Positions 45,613 to 53,300 of a DNA stretch of 64,000 nt are shown here, piece after piece. The translations under genes and the position numbers were made by a program. The notes below the pieces were generated by a model. It was given only the letters and a program-made list of their open reading frames with translations. It was not told where the DNA came from and made no database searches. The DNA comes from Marinomonas rhizomae. Its GTDB lineage: Bacteria > Pseudomonadota > Gammaproteobacteria > Pseudomonadales > Marinomonadaceae. The stretch is from positions 310,001-374,000 of the forward strand of contig NZ_CP073343.1 in assembly GCF_024397855.1 (NCBI RefSeq), given 5' to 3'. Within the stretch, counting starts at the first letter, position 1. Every line of letters begins with the position of its first letter.

Positions 45613-46170
45613 GACTAACCGACGTGGCGAACATCGAGCTTTCGACAACGCCGATCTTTTTGTGTGCCGCCAGTGACGCTCGGCCCGACGTAGACGATGC
45701 TCGTTACTGCGCAGAGCAGCTCTTTATGCATTTAAATGAGCGCTTTAAACGTTCGGCCATGGCCTACAGTGGCTGTGAGCAGGCGATTCCTATGATTATC
45801 GAATACACCAAGGATGAAGAACTGAGTCGTATCGCAGGGGGAGTCTTTGCTTGTATTACGGGAGTGGACATTGAAGAAGACGATCTTAGCCCGATCGATC
45901 CAGACGGTGATCTCAGTTCACTGAGCGCAGACAAAAACCCATGGCAACAAGACTATGAAATCGACCTTGCCAAGCCCGGTGTGGAAGAGTTGGTTCAATG
46001 GTGGAATGCGCACCAAAGCCCCTCAGCAACGCTACCTAATGGGTAAGCCTTTTAGCACGGATGCCATGAGCCACATTATCGAACATGGCAACCAGCAACA
46101 ACGCCAATACGCCGCACTTATCAAAGCCCTGCAAAGCAAACACAGCCCACTTGAACGCATCGACTTGTAG
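45613..46170 (+). pseudogene. Chimeric relic: ketosynthase-like piece fused to TIGR02270-like 3' end
   Basis: 45613-45748 copies 31228-31363 of the ketosynthase-like gene (ANIELSTTPIFLCAASDARP). At about 45750 it jumps into the TIGR02270-like gene (AMAYSGCEQAIPMIIEYTKD). A further deletion near 46018 shifts the frame, so the final 50 codons are read in another frame and end at 46170 in HSPLERIDL. No functional product is likely. It shows that a deletion removed everything between those two genes in an extra copy of the module. Confidence 0.85.
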
Positions 46171-46362
46171 CACAGATTTAAAGCGACTCACACTAAGAAA
46201 CATACGCCACGGCATGGGTTGAAAACATGTCGTTGGTGGCCTGTGTGTTTTATTGTACTAAATGTGGGTTGGCTCTTTAACAATTTGGTTTTTACTTTTT
46301 CTTGCTTAGCAGTGTTTTGGCGTAAAAACTGAATTGCATCCGCTTTGGCTAGTAGCCAGTTA
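46171..46362. repeat. Intergenic repeat, copy 3, with boxA-like element
   Basis: Nearly identical to copy 2 (43867-44058). The boxA-like GCTCTTTAACAA lies at 46272-46283. Like copy 2 it leads directly into an orphan toxin cassette. Confidence 0.8.
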
Positions 46363-46797
46363 GGAAACGCTTCGACAGGTGGATGTTGCCCTGGCCAAAC
46401 GGGCCACCACCTACTCCCCGAAGCGTGGTTATCGGACAGCGCATGCGGTTACAGTAAGTCAGTACACAACAAAGCGCCAACAGTCTGCGCGGAAGGTGTG
46501 GGCCATAGTGATGGCACCCATGGAACGTTTCATACTAAAACGGATGAAGTGTCAAAGAAACATCTTGGTGTACAAATTTCTATAGATAAGGCAATTAACC
46601 TTGCACAAGAAGGTCACCAGAATGCGGTGAATACAGACTTTGGTGAAAGGTGGTTTGGGGAGCATTGTGACCCTGACTGTATTAAAGCCCAGCTAAAAGC
46701 ATTTTATAAAGATTTTAAATGTAAGCCTACGGTAAAAGATAAAGTGGGTGGCGAAGGTGCTACTAGTGACACAAGCACGAAGGGAGAAGGATTCTAA
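46345..46797 (+). CDS. Orphan GHH-nuclease toxin cassette 2
   Basis: Up to 150 residues from a TTG without a clear ribosome site, almost identical in its first 55 codons and its end to cassette 1 (GGCCPGQTGHHLLPEAW, AEGVGHSDGTHGTFH, HCDPDCIKAQLKAFYKDFK). The middle differs (TKTDEVSKKHLGVQISIDK instead of DATDDVTEDYLGETVSMDD). No PAAR-like part is present. It is followed 2 bases later by a propeller-type immunity gene that is itself interrupted. Probably a silent toxin tip. Confidence 0.65.
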   Translation: MASSQLGNASTGGCCPGQTGHHLLPEAWLSDSACGYSKSVHNKAPTVCAEGVGHSDGTHGTFHTKTDEVSKKHLGVQISIDKAINLAQEGHQNAVNTDFGERWFGEHCDPDCIKAQLKAFYKDFKCKPTVKDKVGGEGATSDTSTKGEGF

Positions 46798-46799
46798 AT

Positions 46800-47885
46800 A
46801 TGTCGAAAAATGATTTGAATGAAGAGAGCGGATTTTTTGATGGGTTTACGATACATGACTGCGTAATTCTTTCCAAAGGTTACTATGGGGTAAGCGCCGA
46901 AGAAATTTTGCCAGAAGAAGAGTTCGACTATTACGAGTCGAGGGGAAAGTCACAAGTGGGATCATATTCGGATGATAGGCAAGAAAAAGGAAAGTCGCCT
47001 GTATGGGGAGGTATAGTTTGGCCACGACATTCTTTTTTTAATACTCGATTAGTTAATACTGAACTTAAAGAGTGTTTAATGATGGACGACGCGGGGCAAG
47101 GCTATTATCTAGGCCTTGGCGATAATAAGTTTGCTGAAAAACAGCCATCTCCAAAAACGCGCTTTCATCAGTTAGCAAAAGTCGATGACCAAGTGTATGG
47201 CGTTGGTCGTGGCCGTAAGATATTTAAGCGGATGGGCCCCGAGAACTGGGAGTGTATCTCTGAGAGCATTCGTTGTCCCAGTGATGGTGATATCGGTTTT
47301 AAAGATATGAATGGTTTCGCTGAAAACGATCTTTATGCTGCGGGGGGACACAATGATGTTTAGCACTTTGATGGTGAGCAGTGGCGTTATATTGATGTCT
47401 GTGATGAAAAGGTATTACCTTTCTCCGTGTGCTGTGCCGAAGACGGTTATGTCTACATCGGCTGTGCATGGGGCATTGTCCTACGTGGTCGAGGTGAAGA
47501 ATGGGACGTTTTTCATACGGATAAAAATGTAAAATTCTGCGATACCGTGGCTTATCAAGGCCGTGTATTTTTCGGCAGCGAAAATGGCGTGTTTGTGTCA
47601 CAACAAAATACCGAAGCCTTTAGCTGTTAGCCTTATGATTTTGAGGGACAAATCAGCCCATTAAATGCGCGTCGTTTGGATGCAGGGCATGGCCTATTGC
47701 TGGCGGCCAGTCTTAACAGTGTCGCCTTGTATGACGGTGAAAACTGGCAATATCTCTATGGTGGTGGTTCATCGCCAAAAGAAGAGGCCATGCTGCTTGA
47801 GATGTTGACGCAAGAAGCGGAGCAAGAGCTTGATGAGCTGACAGAATTAGCCGACAAGCTTAAATCCGCGAAGGGGCAGGGCTAA
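46800..47885 (+). pseudogene. Propeller-type immunity gene with two in-frame TAG stops
   Basis: One continuous frame of 361 codons, opening MSKNDLNEESGFFDGF, is interrupted only by TAG at 47361-47363 and TAG at 47628-47630. The segments before, between and after are all in the same frame and carry the paralogue motifs (GRGRKIFKRMGPENWECI, GRGEEWDVFHTD, ALYDGENWQYLYGG-like). The first TAG sits where the paralogues have Trp (GGRHDLWRYDG), so a single TGG to TAG change explains it. Both the interrupted frame and the orphan toxin before it look inactive. No frameshifts are visible, so decay is recent or stops are read through. Confidence 0.8.
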
Positions 47886-47945
47886 ATGGCACTGTCCCCT
47901 TGGCTATTTGCCCATGTTAAACATGATGCGCCCTACGCGTGGTAA
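47886..47945 (+). pseudogene. 5' stub of a TIGR02270-like gene
   Basis: An ATG directly after the immunity relic starts 19 codons ending HVKHDAPYAW before a stop. This resembles the opening of the TIGR02270-like proteins (QQLTMDAPFAWVVW). It completes the toxin, immunity, TIGR02270 order for a third module, of which only the stub remains. From 47946 to 48084 I see nothing else apart from the leader of the next gene. Confidence 0.5.
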
Positions 47946-48084
47946 TGTCGGCAAAGTGTCAGCTGTACTCATCCATTTGGTAGGTGGGTGTCAAGAAATG
48001 GGAATTATAGTGCGCTAGCGTTAGCAGCCTGAATGGGAATGTTAGGATGCTCAATGTTGAAGTTGTTTTAAGAAGGATTTACGT

Positions 48085-48519
48085 ATGAAAAACGCACCAG
48101 TGTCATTAAGACTGGATCGTCAAGAAGTCTCTGCTAACGCCACCCGTGGAGTACTGACTATTAGTGGTAAGGCTGGCTCTTGGTACGTACTTGAGCCATC
48201 GGGCCCAGACTCCGCAGAAGAGGGATCAGATCAGCGTATTCCCGCGGGCAGCTACCGTATTGCACCGTACTCGTCACCTAAATACCCCAATGCATTTGAA
48301 TTAAAAGATGTACCAGGGCGCACTTATATTCTTATTCACCCAGGCAATTTTCATAGCAATACGGAAGGTTGTTTGATGCCGGGCAAAGTAAAAATGATGG
48401 ATGGCGCTGATCTTGCGGTCGGCAGTAGCCGCAATGCTTTCAATGACATTAAAGCTCATCTTAACGGCACTAGCCGTATCACCATCGATATTACCAACTC
48501 AATCGTAGGAGAAGAATAA
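48085..48519 (+). CDS. DUF5675 family putative peptidoglycan-acting effector
   Basis: 144 residues, cytoplasmic, with AAGGA upstream of the ATG. Motifs RIPAGSYRIAPYSSPKYP, LKDVPGRTYILIHPGN and NTEGCLMPG match the DUF5675 pattern. The conserved His (ILIHPGN) and Cys (EGCL) resemble the catalytic pair of L,D-transpeptidase-like folds, which is an inference. The following gene overlaps by one base and encodes an exported protein, the usual layout for an effector acting in the periplasm and its immunity protein. Confidence 0.7.
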   Translation: MKNAPVSLRLDRQEVSANATRGVLTISGKAGSWYVLEPSGPDSAEEGSDQRIPAGSYRIAPYSSPKYPNAFELKDVPGRTYILIHPGNFHSNTEGCLMPGKVKMMDGADLAVGSSRNAFNDIKAHLNGTSRITIDITNSIVGEE

Positions 48520-49007
48520 TGCTGCGCCACCTGTTTGCTGCTGTTGTTTTCTGTTCTTCTCTTTCTGCTAGCGCAGAGTCTCTAGTAGAAGCCAACATGG
48601 ATTGGCTGACAAGCCATCAAGAGTACGTTGATAACGCGCTTACCTCAGAGCAAAGCAAAGATTTTTTACCAGTGCTCAACACCGTTATTGCGGTGTGGGA
48701 ACGCCGCGATGGGGCATTGACGGCAGAGATCTCCCCGCTCATTCTACAGGCTATTATCGCTGAACCTGAGCTTACTTTTGATGCGTTGCATGACAACCCA
48801 AAATCTTTCAACCGCTGGCTTAAGCAGCTTCAAGGGCAAGTCTTTACCGCCATCAATCCAGATCAAGTTCAGCCGCTGAATGACCTAAAAATGGAACTAG
48901 AGACCTCCTTATCCAGCTACATAATTCACCCAGATGCACCATTTAAAAAACAAGCCAAACGCCTACTTGAGCAAGTCCAAGCCATCTCTGTATATATGGT
49001 GGATTAA
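48519..49007 (+). CDS. Exported putative immunity protein for the DUF5675 gene
   Basis: 162 residues with a signal peptide ending near SASAES. The mature part is helical and has no cysteines. Its ATG overlaps the DUF5675 stop. I do not recognise the family; the call rests on position, coupling and periplasmic location, which match what protection against a wall-targeting toxin would need. Confidence 0.5.
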   Translation: MLRHLFAAVVFCSSLSASAESLVEANMDWLTSHQEYVDNALTSEQSKDFLPVLNTVIAVWERRDGALTAEISPLILQAIIAEPELTFDALHDNPKSFNRWLKQLQGQVFTAINPDQVQPLNDLKMELETSLSSYIIHPDAPFKKQAKRLLEQVQAISVYMVD

Positions 49008-49123
49008 ATTCTCTATGACTATGCGTTTAATTGTGGCGCGGAGTCTTGGCTTGATGTTTATCTGTCCACAAACGTCGCCAAGACCAGCAGTGCGGGTAAG
49101 ACCAATGCGGATGATCTGTTTGG

Positions 49124-49396
49124 CATGCGGTTACAGCAAGTCAGTACATAACAAGGCGGCAACAGTATGTGCGGAAGGGGTGGGCCATAGTGATGGCACC
49201 CATGGAACGCTTCATACTAAAACGGATGAAGTGTCAAAAAAACATCTTGTTCTATAGATCAGTCAATTAACCTTGCACAAGAGGGTCACCAGAATGCGGT
49301 GAATACAGACTTTGGTGAAAGGTGATTTGGGAAACATTGTGACCCTGATTGTATTAAAGCCCAGCTAAAAGAGTTTTATAAAGATTTTAAATGTAA
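49124..49396 (+). pseudogene. Decayed GHH-nuclease toxin cassette 3
   Basis: Closely similar to the second orphan cassette from CGYSKSVHNKAATVCAEG onward. The first part including the GHH motif is missing: at about 49123 the sequence joins unrelated DNA. An internal deletion near 49250 gives a stop, and TGG has become TGA at about 49324. The right end is cut by the MITE-like element. The preceding bases 49010-49123 hold an open frame (NCGAESWLDVYLSTNVA) from a gene I cannot identify. Confidence 0.8.
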
Positions 49397-49722
49397 GGGA
49401 AAGTGCGAACAAGTCCTCTTGCCTCAGCATGTGGATAAAAGCCTGTTATTCGAGGCGAGTAGTGAATGTGAATAGTGGTTCTATTTTCGAGGTGCTCACA
49501 AAGAATACAGGTTTTTAGAACATGCCCTCGGCAATTGCTCCTGCATTGCCCTAATTACCTACATCCATGTAGGCATACGGGTCTTTCAGAGCTTACTATT
49601 AAAAATAACAGGCCACATGTCGTTGCGACTCTTTGAAAGGTACCTACATTCCTTCAGAGTCGCGCCTTATTTGACGATTTCTCTGAAAGACTGAGACTTA
49701 GTAGACTTATTCGCACCTTCCC
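49397..49722. mobile_element. MITE-like element with 19-bp imperfect terminal inverted repeats
   Basis: The left end GGGAAAGTGCGAACAAGTC (from 49397) is the inverted counterpart of GACTTATTCGCACCTTCCC (ending about 49722), with two mismatches. The 326 bases between hold no ORF of note. Ends of this kind (GGGAAGGTGCGAA) remind me of some IS5-type insertion sequences, which is not verified. No clear target-site duplication is seen. It sits exactly at the joint between a toxin-cassette relic and a relic of an unrelated gene. Confidence 0.7.
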
Positions 49723-49910
49723 TAGTTAAAGCAGAAGCAAATGCAGAATATAATGCCTTTCAAGATAGGACTAAAGTGACTGCGAACTTCAAAAAACCAA
49801 TGTTTAAAATTAAGAGAAAAAAATTTGAGATAGAAAGTAAAGACGAAACATCTTATAAGTTAAATGGTAAAATTGCAGCCATAAACTTAATAAGAAAAAA
49901 CTGTAATTAG
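49722..49910 (+). pseudogene. 3' fragment of a gene like the 171-residue one at 51162
   Basis: 62 codons in frame up to TAG at 49910, beginning LVKAEANAEYNAF right at the end of the MITE-like element. They match the last third of the protein at 51162 (LGKAEASSEYNPF, and the shared ends AINLIRKNCN and SINIKRKNCT). The rest of the gene is missing. It is followed after 9 bases by an aspartic-protease-like gene, reproducing the order seen at 51162-52698. Confidence 0.8.
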
Positions 49911-49919
49911 GTTGTTAAT

Positions 49920-50933
49920 ATGTATAAAGCTCTAATTTTTACGTTGTCTCTATATGCACCTTTTATAAGTGCAAACCCTACGGAAATCGTACAAAAATAT
50001 TTTTACGATATAATTTTTTTAAATGGCTTAACATTATCAGGAGAGGCTTTTTCTTATTGTCAAAAAAATTCAGAACACCTATCAAAGTCAAAACTAGATT
50101 TGTGTCAGGTTTTCAAAGATTTAAATGGTAAAGAAATGTCCACTAGGGTATATAAAGGCTTTGTTCAACCAACAAAAAAGATGAAAGACAGTGTTTTTTA
50201 TGAGTATTCTGATGAGGACTATTCTCGATATCAAGTTAACGCTTACACTCATAAAGGGGAGTCTTTTACAGCTTTAATTGATACGGCTTCATATGTTAGC
50301 TTTGCAGATATTTATCCTAATATGCTACAGGACAGAATTTATTTTAAGGGGCCATATAACCGTGAAAATACAGTAGGCTTAGCGCTAATTGATGTGAATA
50401 CTGATATTGGTGGTATTGGGAATAAAACTATCCTTACTAAAGGTGGAAAAGTAGGTGTTTTAGGCTTCGATTTTATTGGTCAATACGATCAATTCTCATT
50501 TTATTCAGATGGTATCGCGATACAGCCAGAAGACATTACCTGCACAGAGAAATGTGTGTATTACGATGCAGATTTTGACGGTGAAAACTTGCACTTCTTT
50601 TATCCACTAAACGGTCGTATTGAAAGAGTTAGTTTTGAGACAGGCAGTCCTATCTCCACTGTACCCTTTTCATTGGAAGATCGTTGCATCGATGAAGAAA
50701 TTGACTTCTCTGAACTTGAAGAGCGAGGACTTGATGTCGGCGATGAGGCCAAAATTTGTAAAAAGGATTTTGAATTTGGTGATTACACAATGCAAAGCTC
50801 TGTCGTGACACAAACGAGCAGAGACATTGATGGTGAGCCATTAGCTGTAATGGGTATGAACATGATCAACGCTTTCGATCATGTCACTGTCGACATGCCA
50901 GCAGGCAAGATCTACTTTTACTCACCTGAATGA
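49920..50933 (+). CDS. Exported aspartic-protease-like protein, copy 1 (possible immunity)
   Basis: 337 residues with a signal peptide ending near SANPTE. The N-terminal half has ALIDTASYVSFADI, like the D-T-G/A loop of retropepsin or pepsin-like proteases, and GVLGFDFIGQYDQFSFYSD. The second lobe has VSFETGSPISTVPF, with Glu where a second catalytic Asp would be, and LAVMGMNMINAFDHVTVDM. Two lobes with one altered site suggest a protease fold that may be inactive. From about 50454 on it is almost identical to copy 2. Its partner gene upstream is now only a fragment. Confidence 0.6.
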   Translation: MYKALIFTLSLYAPFISANPTEIVQKYFYDIIFLNGLTLSGEAFSYCQKNSEHLSKSKLDLCQVFKDLNGKEMSTRVYKGFVQPTKKMKDSVFYEYSDEDYSRYQVNAYTHKGESFTALIDTASYVSFADIYPNMLQDRIYFKGPYNRENTVGLALIDVNTDIGGIGNKTILTKGGKVGVLGFDFIGQYDQFSFYSDGIAIQPEDITCTEKCVYYDADFDGENLHFFYPLNGRIERVSFETGSPISTVPFSLEDRCIDEEIDFSELEERGLDVGDEAKICKKDFEFGDYTMQSSVVTQTSRDIDGEPLAVMGMNMINAFDHVTVDMPAGKIYFYSPE

Positions 50934-50939
50934 CGCTGT

Positions 50940-50985
50940 GGCAGGGATAAGTCATACGCAATCCGCAGACTTATCTCTAATCCTC
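50940..50985 (+). terminator. Imperfect hairpin after copy 1
   Basis: GGATAAGTC followed about 13 bases later by GACTTATC, just after the stop of the aspartic-protease-like gene. The same hairpin, better preserved, follows copy 2. No strong T run, so termination is probable rather than sure. The rest of the gap to 51161 holds no gene. Confidence 0.5.
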
Positions 50986-51161
50986 TCTAATCATTTGATG
51001 GCAGTTTAATTGGCACATAGCGCCATTTTCATATTGATGGATTTAGTAATATTTCTGAAAATCTATTGTAAAGGTGTGAGAGGTTTAAACTGAATGGCTC
51101 GCCTTTGTTTAATGGCTGATGATAGAGTTCGATATCGGTATTTAATTAAAAGGACGTTATC

Positions 51162-51677
51162 ATGAGTTCTAGCAAAGCTAGGGAATTAGCTCTTTCTAAA
51201 TTAAAAGATTCAGTAGATATCCTTCAGGCTGATATGCAGGCAAGAGATGTGATTCGATATCAGATCACTGGTCCGGATGAGCAGGGTCAGTGTCGTATGA
51301 CGATTGTCGAACTGACTGCGGGTTGGCATAAGGGGATTCGTGATAAAAGAGCAATTTTAGATATCAATACTCAGGCTGTTGCAGGCTTTAGTTACAGCCA
51401 TACTCCGGGTGAAAGATTAGACTCAAAAGTTTTTGCAAGGGCATCTATTGAGGCTAGCTCGCATTTAGGGAAAGGGTTAGATATGAGTCTTGGTAAAGCA
51501 GAAGCCAGCTCAGAGTACAATCCATTTTTTGATGAATGGAAAAATGACGTTAGCGTATCTAAACCAAGGTATCGAGGTAAAGGCAAAGGGTTTCAAGTTG
51601 AAGCTGATAAAGTAGTTAATTACGGTATTAATGCAAAAATAGTATCAATTAATATCAAACGTAAAAATTGTACTTAG
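51162..51677 (+). CDS. Candidate effector of unknown family
   Basis: 171 residues with no signal peptide and AAAGGA upstream of the ATG. It is basic at the end and contains MTIVELTAGWHKGIRDKRAI, LDINTQAVAGFSYSHTPGER and KGFQVEADKVVNYGI. I do not recognise a family or a catalytic motif. An exported partner gene follows after 7 bases, and a second copy of the pair existed at 49722-50933. The recurring cytoplasmic-plus-exported pair inside an effector region suggests toxin and immunity. Confidence 0.5.
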   Translation: MSSSKARELALSKLKDSVDILQADMQARDVIRYQITGPDEQGQCRMTIVELTAGWHKGIRDKRAILDINTQAVAGFSYSHTPGERLDSKVFARASIEASSHLGKGLDMSLGKAEASSEYNPFFDEWKNDVSVSKPRYRGKGKGFQVEADKVVNYGINAKIVSINIKRKNCT

Positions 51678-51684
51678 GAATATT

Positions 51685-52698
51685 ATGAAATTTTTGCCTC
51701 TTATTTTAATTTTATTTGCTCCTGGGCTTGCTTTCTCAAATACATCTTTAAATGTTGAAAATTATTTCTATGACATTGTATTCTTGAATGGTTTACCTTT
51801 ATCAAATGAGGCCTACAAATATTGTCTCAAGGAAAAAAAATATTTGTCTGATCGCGATGATTCATTATGTGAAGTTTTTGAGAAGTTAAAAAATAAAGAG
51901 ATCTCATTACTTTTTTCTAAAAATGAAATTCGTAATACATTAAAGAAGTCAGAAACTATATTTTCTAACTACTCAAATGAAGACTTTTCTCTTCACTATG
52001 TGAAATCTCATACTAGAAGTGGCGAAAGCTTTGAGGCATTTTTAGATACTGCATCATTTATGAGTATAGCTGATATTACTCCAAACCTTATAAGTACCAC
52101 TTTCGATTTCTTTGACCCTTATAAAAATAAAATAACCGCCAACCTTGCATTGATTGATATAAATACAAATATAAGTGGTATGCGAAATAAAATAATCGTT
52201 ACTCAAGATAGAGATGTAGGTGTTTTAGGCTTCGATTTTATTGGTCAATACGATCAATTCTCATTTTATTCAGATGGTATCGCGATACAGCCAGAAGACA
52301 TTACCTGCACAGAGAAATGTGTGTCTTACGATGCAGATTTTGACGGTGAAAACTTGCACTTCTTTTATCCACTAAACGGTCGTATTGAACGAGTCAGTTT
52401 TGAGACAGGTAGTCCTATCTCCACTGTACCCTTTTCATTGGAAGATCGTTGCATCGCTGAAGAAATTGACTTCTCTGAACTTGAAGAGCGAGGACTTGAT
52501 GTCGGCGATGAAGCCAAAATTTGTAAAAAGGATTTTGAATTTGGGGATTACACAATGCAAAGCTCTGTCGTGACACAAACGAGCAGAGAAATTGATGGTG
52601 AGCCATTAGCTGTAATGGGTATGAACATGATCAACGCTTTTGATCACGTCACTGTCGACATGTCAGCAGGCAAGATCTACTTTTACTCACCTGAATGA
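51685..52698 (+). CDS. Exported aspartic-protease-like protein, copy 2 (possible immunity)
   Basis: 337 residues with a signal peptide ending near LAFSNTS. The N-terminal half is clearly related to but diverged from copy 1 (AFLDTASFMSIADI for ALIDTASYVSFADI). The C-terminal half from GVLGFDFIGQYDQ is nearly identical in DNA (52219-52695 versus 50454-50930). The same two-lobed aspartic-protease pattern, with an altered second site, is present. A variable half that could face a specific partner and a homogenised half suggest gene conversion between the copies. Confidence 0.6.
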   Translation: MKFLPLILILFAPGLAFSNTSLNVENYFYDIVFLNGLPLSNEAYKYCLKEKKYLSDRDDSLCEVFEKLKNKEISLLFSKNEIRNTLKKSETIFSNYSNEDFSLHYVKSHTRSGESFEAFLDTASFMSIADITPNLISTTFDFFDPYKNKITANLALIDINTNISGMRNKIIVTQDRDVGVLGFDFIGQYDQFSFYSDGIAIQPEDITCTEKCVSYDADFDGENLHFFYPLNGRIERVSFETGSPISTVPFSLEDRCIAEEIDFSELEERGLDVGDEAKICKKDFEFGDYTMQSSVVTQTSREIDGEPLAVMGMNMINAFDHVTVDMSAGKIYFYSPE

Positions 52699-52708
52699 TG
52701 CTATTGCG

Positions 52709-52749
52709 GGGATAAGTCATGAGTAACCCGCAGACTTATCCCCGATCTT
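52709..52749 (+). terminator. Hairpin terminator after copy 2
   Basis: A perfect stem GGGGATAAGTC / GACTTATCCCC with a loop of about 12 bases, followed by GATCTTTT. It lies directly after the aspartic-protease-like gene. Confidence 0.7.
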
Positions 52750-53300
52750 TTCTAAACTCAAGATGGAATTCGCCGCTCCTATCTCATCAGATGATCTGCC
52801 TCTATGAGCCTCAGAACCGAGCCGGTTTTAGGAACACTGATCTTATCTTTTACGCCATCACTTGTATTCTATCCACGCAACTCTTTGCTTATCTACCTTG
52901 TTAGCCGCTTTTCTTTGAATCTCATGTCCAATAGATGAGAATCAGATTAAAGGCTGTAAAAACCCCCGTTTGGCTCATTGCACGCCAAGAAAATGTTTTC
53001 AAGCCGACAGTGATGCCAAACTAATACGTGGTGTACTTGTGGCGATCCTTAGCCTTGCTAATGGCCGCTGCAATCGGTGGAGCTGAATGAGTTTAACCTT
53101 TCTAGCTACCCCATCAGTTCGCGTACCAATGGGTTATTAGGAATTTTGAAGAAAGTTAAAAATTTAATATTAAACCTACTAATATATAAGCAGATTTTTA
53201 AAAAAACTAACAATGAATTTAAAAGAAAATAACTCTATATATACAAAAATTAGACAGGTCGTTAATGTACAATTAGCGCCTAAATTTAAAGGATTTATTA
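52750..53300. other. About 550-base stretch without a recognised gene
   Basis: I see no gene here with a start, ribosome site and protein-like composition. The stretch changes from moderate G+C in its first 350 bases to very AT-rich DNA after about 53140, which holds the leader of the lipoprotein gene (TAAAGG upstream of 53301). The first part may contain relics too decayed to name. Confidence 0.5.

Noticed and set aside
49010..49123. Open frame NCGAESWLDVYLSTNVA before the decayed toxin cassette
   Set aside because: It looks like coding sequence of a real gene fragment, but I cannot assign it to any family, so it is only mentioned with the neighbouring relic.
52719..52904. 61-codon frame after the second aspartic-protease-like gene
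   Set aside because: It starts inside the terminator hairpin, has no ribosome site and no protein-like pattern.
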